Positions 32,301 to 34,440 of a stretch of 34,440 nucleotides of DNA are shown piece after piece. A program made the translations under genes and the position numbers. The notes under the pieces are model-generated. The model was given only the letters and a program-made list of their open reading frames with translations. It was not told where the DNA came from and searched no databases. Origin of the DNA: CAYPLH01 sp964411505 (GTDB lineage: Bacteria; Bacillota; Clostridia; CAYPLH01; DUMO01); NCBI GenBank assembly GCA_964411505.1, contig CAYPLH010000042.1, forward strand, positions 1 to 34,440. Reading direction: 5' to 3'. Every line of letters starts with the position of its first letter. Within the stretch, counting starts at the first letter, position 1.

Positions 32301-34186
32301 GCGGCGCAAAGTCAAGTCAATACAGAATTGGTGGAAGCAGCTGGCTTGACTATAACAGCAAATTTACCATTTTGGATGAAGGGAAAACACACATTTTTGC
32401 AAGGACTATTGATAATGTTGGGAATATTGGTGAGGAAGCACTGCACAGTGTTAAGATAGACAAAACCCCTCCAGTTATCTCGGTAACCCCAGAAACGAAC
32501 AGTGTTGTAGGTTTTTCATTACCTGTGGAAGTGAAAATCACAGATGAAGGCGGTAGTGGCTTCAAGAATTTCCGCTATGCATGGTCTAATAGTATTACAA
32601 AACCGCTCAATGGTTGGCAAACAATATATAATGAGATTAGCCTACTAAGTCTAACAGAGGCAGGATCTTTATATTTGCACATTGAAGCTATTGATACAGC
32701 AGGGAATATTGCATATGCTTGCTATGGAACATATACTTTGTTTTCTCCGGAAGTAAAAATTAATTTTGATGTTGTTAATAGGAACGATTACAGTTTACCT
32801 ACTATTGCAGCAGGTGGCGAATATAGCATATTATCGTGTCCAGATACATTGTGTGGAGCTGTAATAGAATCAAATGTTGAGATTATAAAAGCAGAAGCAA
32901 TTTTTAGTGGTGATAATGTAGGTGAACTTACCCTTGGAGCACCGTTATTCGACGGTCACCAATATACTTATACCTGTGATATATTTAGTGACACCATATC
33001 GCCATCACAACCTGATGGCTTATGTGAAGTAACAATTGTTGCAAAGACTTTGCTAGATACTATTAAAAGCGAATCAAGGATTGTTTCAATACTGACCGAA
33101 GCTTACCTTAACGTTGAAATATATAACGATGCTGAACAAATGATATACACAGATACTACAAGTGTTGAAACAGAGTACGGTACGTTTAATGCTGTTTTAT
33201 CGCAATATTCTGAAAATATAATTATAGCAAGAACTTCCCCATATGTTTGTGGCGTAGTTGCTGAATTTCTAGATGAAACAGGACAGGCTATTCATATAGT
33301 TAACCTTTCTACCAACAACAACGACGCAAAATGGGAGTGGGCGACTTGCATTACTGAACCTTTTTTTGGAGGTATAAACTTTGGAGTTGTTCGCTTAACT
33401 GCTACCACTACTAATGGCAATACCCAAAGCAAGGAAATGACATATTTTATCCGAAGAATTAAATTAGATAACTTAAGAATCAATGATATTTCAGATTATA
33501 ACTGGAAAGAATATTTTATTAGATCAAATGGTGAACCTTCAGAACTTGCCCGAAATGGTATTAATACCAGCAGCATGCCTGTGTTCAAGAATCATGAGTA
33601 TATGGGAATTAAGCTTGGATATATGATTAAGTTCAAGATTGATTCAATTGGATTATACAGGAACGAAGATTCATTGAGTGTAGATGTAACATATTATGTA
33701 ATGGATAATTCAAATAATATTTTCGAAGCTGATATATATGTAAGAAACGAAGATGGAGTATTTGCCTTGCTTGAAAACAGTGAATACAATAAAGTTGCAG
33801 GAAGTATTATACTCAACTCAAGCAGTAGGAGCTTTCACGAAGAAAAGCCCGAAAAGGAAACTTTCAACACATGGGAGTTTGAGTTCTTTCTCCCCTCAAC
33901 TGCAAAGGTAGTAAAAAAGGGTGAATCTTTGGATATTTACAAGGACAACTCATGTAAAAATAAATTGCTTATAGTTTTTGATATAACTGGACATAGTAAG
34001 ACTGGTTCAACATATGACTATACTATCAGAGAAAATCTATGGGGTGCTGGTGATGGTAGCGAATATGGAGCTAACCTACCTTCACAAAAGGATCTTTTAC
34101 AAAAGGGTCTAAACAAAGGAGAAGTATTCTGGTACAACCTCAATGAGACAGCGCTGGATGATCTCGAATTTTATAGGGAATGGTAG
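26333..34186 (+). CDS. Giant (2617 aa) secreted PKD/Ig-repeat surface protein
   Basis: The N-terminus KKKHIIAISIIILLISSILI ends in VSA-AD, a likely signal peptidase I site. In order: a beta-rich domain (about 30-200); PKD/Ig-like domains (about 200-415); a Pro/Thr linker of TPTPTP repeats (about 417-458); a clear PKD domain (about 460-545, SSYDPDGSIVSYSW to GNYSITLTVTDNGGN); further PKD-like domains (to about 770). A Tyr-rich region (about 780-1180) contains VDVYVFAGDND and later NYAIFLSNSSS. From about 1360 come repeated Ig-like modules, best seen at about 1454, 1535, 1633, 1728 and 2044, each with IDKT.P..G.FT, W(T/V)N and (V/E)DNAGN. The C-terminal 470 residues are unassigned. No LPXTG, SLH, dockerin or C-terminal helix is seen, so surface attachment must be indirect. 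As last gene of the Tad-like locus it may be its cargo, adhesin or tip. Confidence 0.88.
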   Translation: MVAKKKHIIAISIIILLISSILIISLQVSAADLRAYGNNLIFIATSTKATSGTKFKTVGFTASFTGSSGINYETVIKMEQKKEDDNGDGTVTTTFEIPFVGSGNTIMQRFNDDYGVQDDFITFFRNDNTLFLDPIITILENGVAQGGVNADGTLWGEVYTTLPGILGARNWAESTREDLKDMFGERVDFEGQLIPPTELTPPTARISNNGTEVNDKITFNEEEFISLSGELSSFPSYAQKRYFSWRYRAAGTSSWTTLVSNGLMAVSPNWPVLAPGEYEVQLEVYYDTYTTLKNQKTINVEVIPKPIINRPIHGVDINPKSVKLNEKYQVIDESYALDGKRITKWEVEVKRRPLSTATWTTIMSRQTISNPASFFGSKTQSQEGHYLYTVYKVTDNLGVESFGSASSVFVTVTNSATPAPSPTPTPTPFPGQTPTPTPTAPPYVSPMPTPTPTPVVIPNKDPVAIITGPGSTNAGNSIYISGASSYDPDGSIVSYSWTAPGATGSLSGSGGSIKYTSEGNYSITLTVTDNGGNKDTVVKTINVSPSIPTANIWIGGSTKQNRKVVLDGEDSITPLGTTISSYDWSIIPVSGCTASDIKYIGELTEESEDVLFKKDGTYRVTLTVRNNLGYTDTVSRDIRVSADVPPVAEFTGVQYVLRDPADSNYATIELIDQSYSPDRDVISRRKWTYKYDSDNDGSFLDETSVVLSDANLKSIKLRTNQVGKYLFELEIHETFGQSTISSFVTASDYRFDTTADKPQSEKIVEVDNIAPTTSFQLIPSKKVDVYVFAGDNDAYYTNQNMTQLNQFKADLLNKGFDANYIYLNAADYTQVGIYTEKSFGYKVYKRYEFDFGWNRHSGGDWYMTPDRYTYYVYMLEGGRIVMDGYYYEDEEDYEEGYISRTSSFLIDIEGVTHIVLARSGEYYVRLNTGEFKVISFQFVNYEDDINYTIKDVSASNAAVLNDAFLPGSRIMHMQGGMLYLKYDSSKGYDRLWEMYPDYSTVRTVAKTNYDASNGYYTVFDRRGYVAFHCPSENRTFLANSEYWLPTDSYGYNPTVIKGFNYNSLKSTLPVRGANNYAIFLSNSSSTSSGLYVGLNNTFTDWLNDNGFKVYESVNSGDLNRVYSSIDVPVQTLTLAQLQDVTEFRGLYTYRRLEDILNDIQNSHQTASEETTSYVITGEPYECDYFYEDYESDPVFETKWKYTHDPYYFENSEGLDPDSGKLLDEPKYVFTKPGKYEVIAMSRDNPKNYYKFDSYKKWSDEDRCKAIIYVHRRPIAQFSTHVFNSGGYKVAVTDNSYDLDHISSPNRGITETRWQYKVGDAGAWVDGLPAGSIDYNYYTYIKLEVKDVYGAWSRPKIIPVRGYDVSFIPATITLNPEERSWGSTSVNVNVSCSGSISYVDYKWSASAIKPTDGWSRASGLNFSTTQAAEGQWFLHVNCVYGGLGATYKLSGSYCIDKTKPTGTYTLSTTDWVNNNVIINFTGYDALSGVKRIRMPNGTWVSGKQCSYVAATNGTHNFIVEDNAGNQATVPVVISNIDKTDPSGIFTANSSSWTKNIIKVTFNPSDTGGSGVKQWRYRRSSDNGVTWGSWSSYTIGDVNGTITINTDGIYKLQAEVIDNAGNVGIVTSGTYSRDTILPNAIFLPNKHNWTNKGITVMFEPLDIGGSGVYRSRYRISSNNGVNYGAWSAYTSGDITKNILLTDEGVWKIQVEVEDNAGNTATVTSGAYKIDKTAPSGSFTPAGCDWTNVNVTVAFDSSDSGGSNVRQWRYRKSGDNGYSWSNWSLYIPSGSHKNIILNNTGVWRIQVEVVDNAGNISTINSNAFLIDKNTPSYTSTSITGQSYRNGNYYWIKPNETLNIKIRGYDQDSGMRYSYIRLYSTEDNRAVHDWTLDSTNHNEWMTSSYTDIIGAVESYEGSGYYEVNWKVKGLADVLSDIQYCFTDIAGNEVGYDNTGCYIGVDGIAPGLPNIIPDHIEWTNSDVVVAIIHGIDTGSGAKSSQYRIGGSSWLDYNSKFTILDEGKTHIFARTIDNVGNIGEEALHSVKIDKTPPVISVTPETNSVVGFSLPVEVKITDEGGSGFKNFRYAWSNSITKPLNGWQTIYNEISLLSLTEAGSLYLHIEAIDTAGNIAYACYGTYTLFSPEVKINFDVVNRNDYSLPTIAAGGEYSILSCPDTLCGAVIESNVEIIKAEAIFSGDNVGELTLGAPLFDGHQYTYTCDIFSDTISPSQPDGLCEVTIVAKTLLDTIKSESRIVSILTEAYLNVEIYNDAEQMIYTDTTSVETEYGTFNAVLSQYSENIIIARTSPYVCGVVAEFLDETGQAIHIVNLSTNNNDAKWEWATCITEPFFGGINFGVVRLTATTTNGNTQSKEMTYFIRRIKLDNLRINDISDYNWKEYFIRSNGEPSELARNGINTSSMPVFKNHEYMGIKLGYMIKFKIDSIGLYRNEDSLSVDVTYYVMDNSNNIFEADIYVRNEDGVFALLENSEYNKVAGSIILNSSSRSFHEEKPEKETFNTWEFEFFLPSTAKVVKKGESLDIYKDNSCKNKLLIVFDITGHSKTGSTYDYTIRENLWGAGDGSEYGANLPSQKDLLQKGLNKGEVFWYNLNETALDDLEFYREW

Positions 34187-34281
34187 GAGATTGTTCACTT
34201 ACCCAGCCTACATGGGTACTTAAATAGACATACTAACCCAGAATAAGGGATTAAAAAAATAAAAAAATTGCAAAATAACTG

Positions 34282-34311
34282 TTGACAAGAGTATTTAAGT
34301 CATGTTACTAT
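34282..34311 (+). promoter_or_regulatory. Upstream promoter of a unit leaving the window
   Basis: TTGACA (34282-34287), 18-bp spacer, TACTAT (34306-34311). It is the first of two tandem promoters about 90 bp apart. Confidence 0.6.
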
Positions 34312-34373
34312 AGTCAAGCTGCCTCGTGAGACTCTTAAAAAAGCACTCACAAGAAATTGGATAAAAAATGATG

Positions 34374-34403
34374 TTGACAAAGAAGAGGACAGCGTGGTAA
34401 GAT
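34374..34403 (+). promoter_or_regulatory. Downstream tandem promoter, stable-RNA-like
   Basis: TTGACA (34374-34379), 18-bp spacer, TAAGAT (34398-34403). It is followed by a leader dyad GTC..CTCAT (34410-34420) / ATGAG..GAC (34430-34439). Tandem strong promoters with a short structured leader are typical of clostridial rRNA operons. The RNA gene itself would be outside the window. Confidence 0.55.
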
Positions 34404-34440
34404 ATAAAAGTCGCGCTCATGAGGGAAATATGAGACGACA

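Overview
AT-rich, low-GC DNA with strong Shine-Dalgarno sequences and several GTG or alternative starts. The gene content (GH4 glycosidase, arabinose operon with an AraR-type repressor, copper-amine-oxidase-like stalk domain, PKD/Ig giant surface protein) points to an anaerobic clostridial Firmicute, perhaps of the plant-polysaccharide-degrading group. The genus is inference.

Layout. 1-61: end of an unidentified gene. 345-2515: an M14 carboxypeptidase-like protein and a Gfo/Idh/MocA oxidoreductase. 2738-5394: a minus-strand GH4 glycosidase with its own terminator, divergent from an AraC-family regulator. The roughly 265-bp control region between these two recurs downstream (4165-4433 and 5595-5855). 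The second copy, followed by three back-to-back perfect hairpins, leads into a two-gene ABC exporter (5984-9246). 9245-9345 holds three dyads, one a perfect 34-bp palindrome, between convergent units. 9456-14657 (minus strand): an arabinose operon read araR, araB, isomerase, araD. Its promoter carries an AraR-like palindrome, and the isomerase is of the L-fucose-isomerase type rather than classical AraA.

15028-34186 (plus strand): the most unusual part, a Tad/Flp-like pilus or secretion locus behind a consensus promoter at 14909-14936. In order: a Hanks-type Ser/Thr kinase fused to a CpaE/TadZ-like domain without a P-loop; a CpaB-like SAF protein; a TadZ/CpaE-like ATPase with Gln for the P-loop lysine; a CpaF/TadA secretion ATPase; two TadB/TadC-like membrane proteins; four small proteins with N-terminal membrane helices (one apparently starting at ATT); a secreted protein with a copper-amine-oxidase-like domain; and a 2617-residue secreted PKD/Ig-repeat protein. 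No prepilin peptidase or secretin gene is present. A reasonable reading is a kinase-linked, Gram-positive Tad-like machine that assembles a surface structure or displays the giant protein. The functional link is inference from gene order.

34282-34440: two tandem strong promoters and a leader hairpin that look like the start of a stable-RNA (possibly rRNA) transcription unit running off the window.
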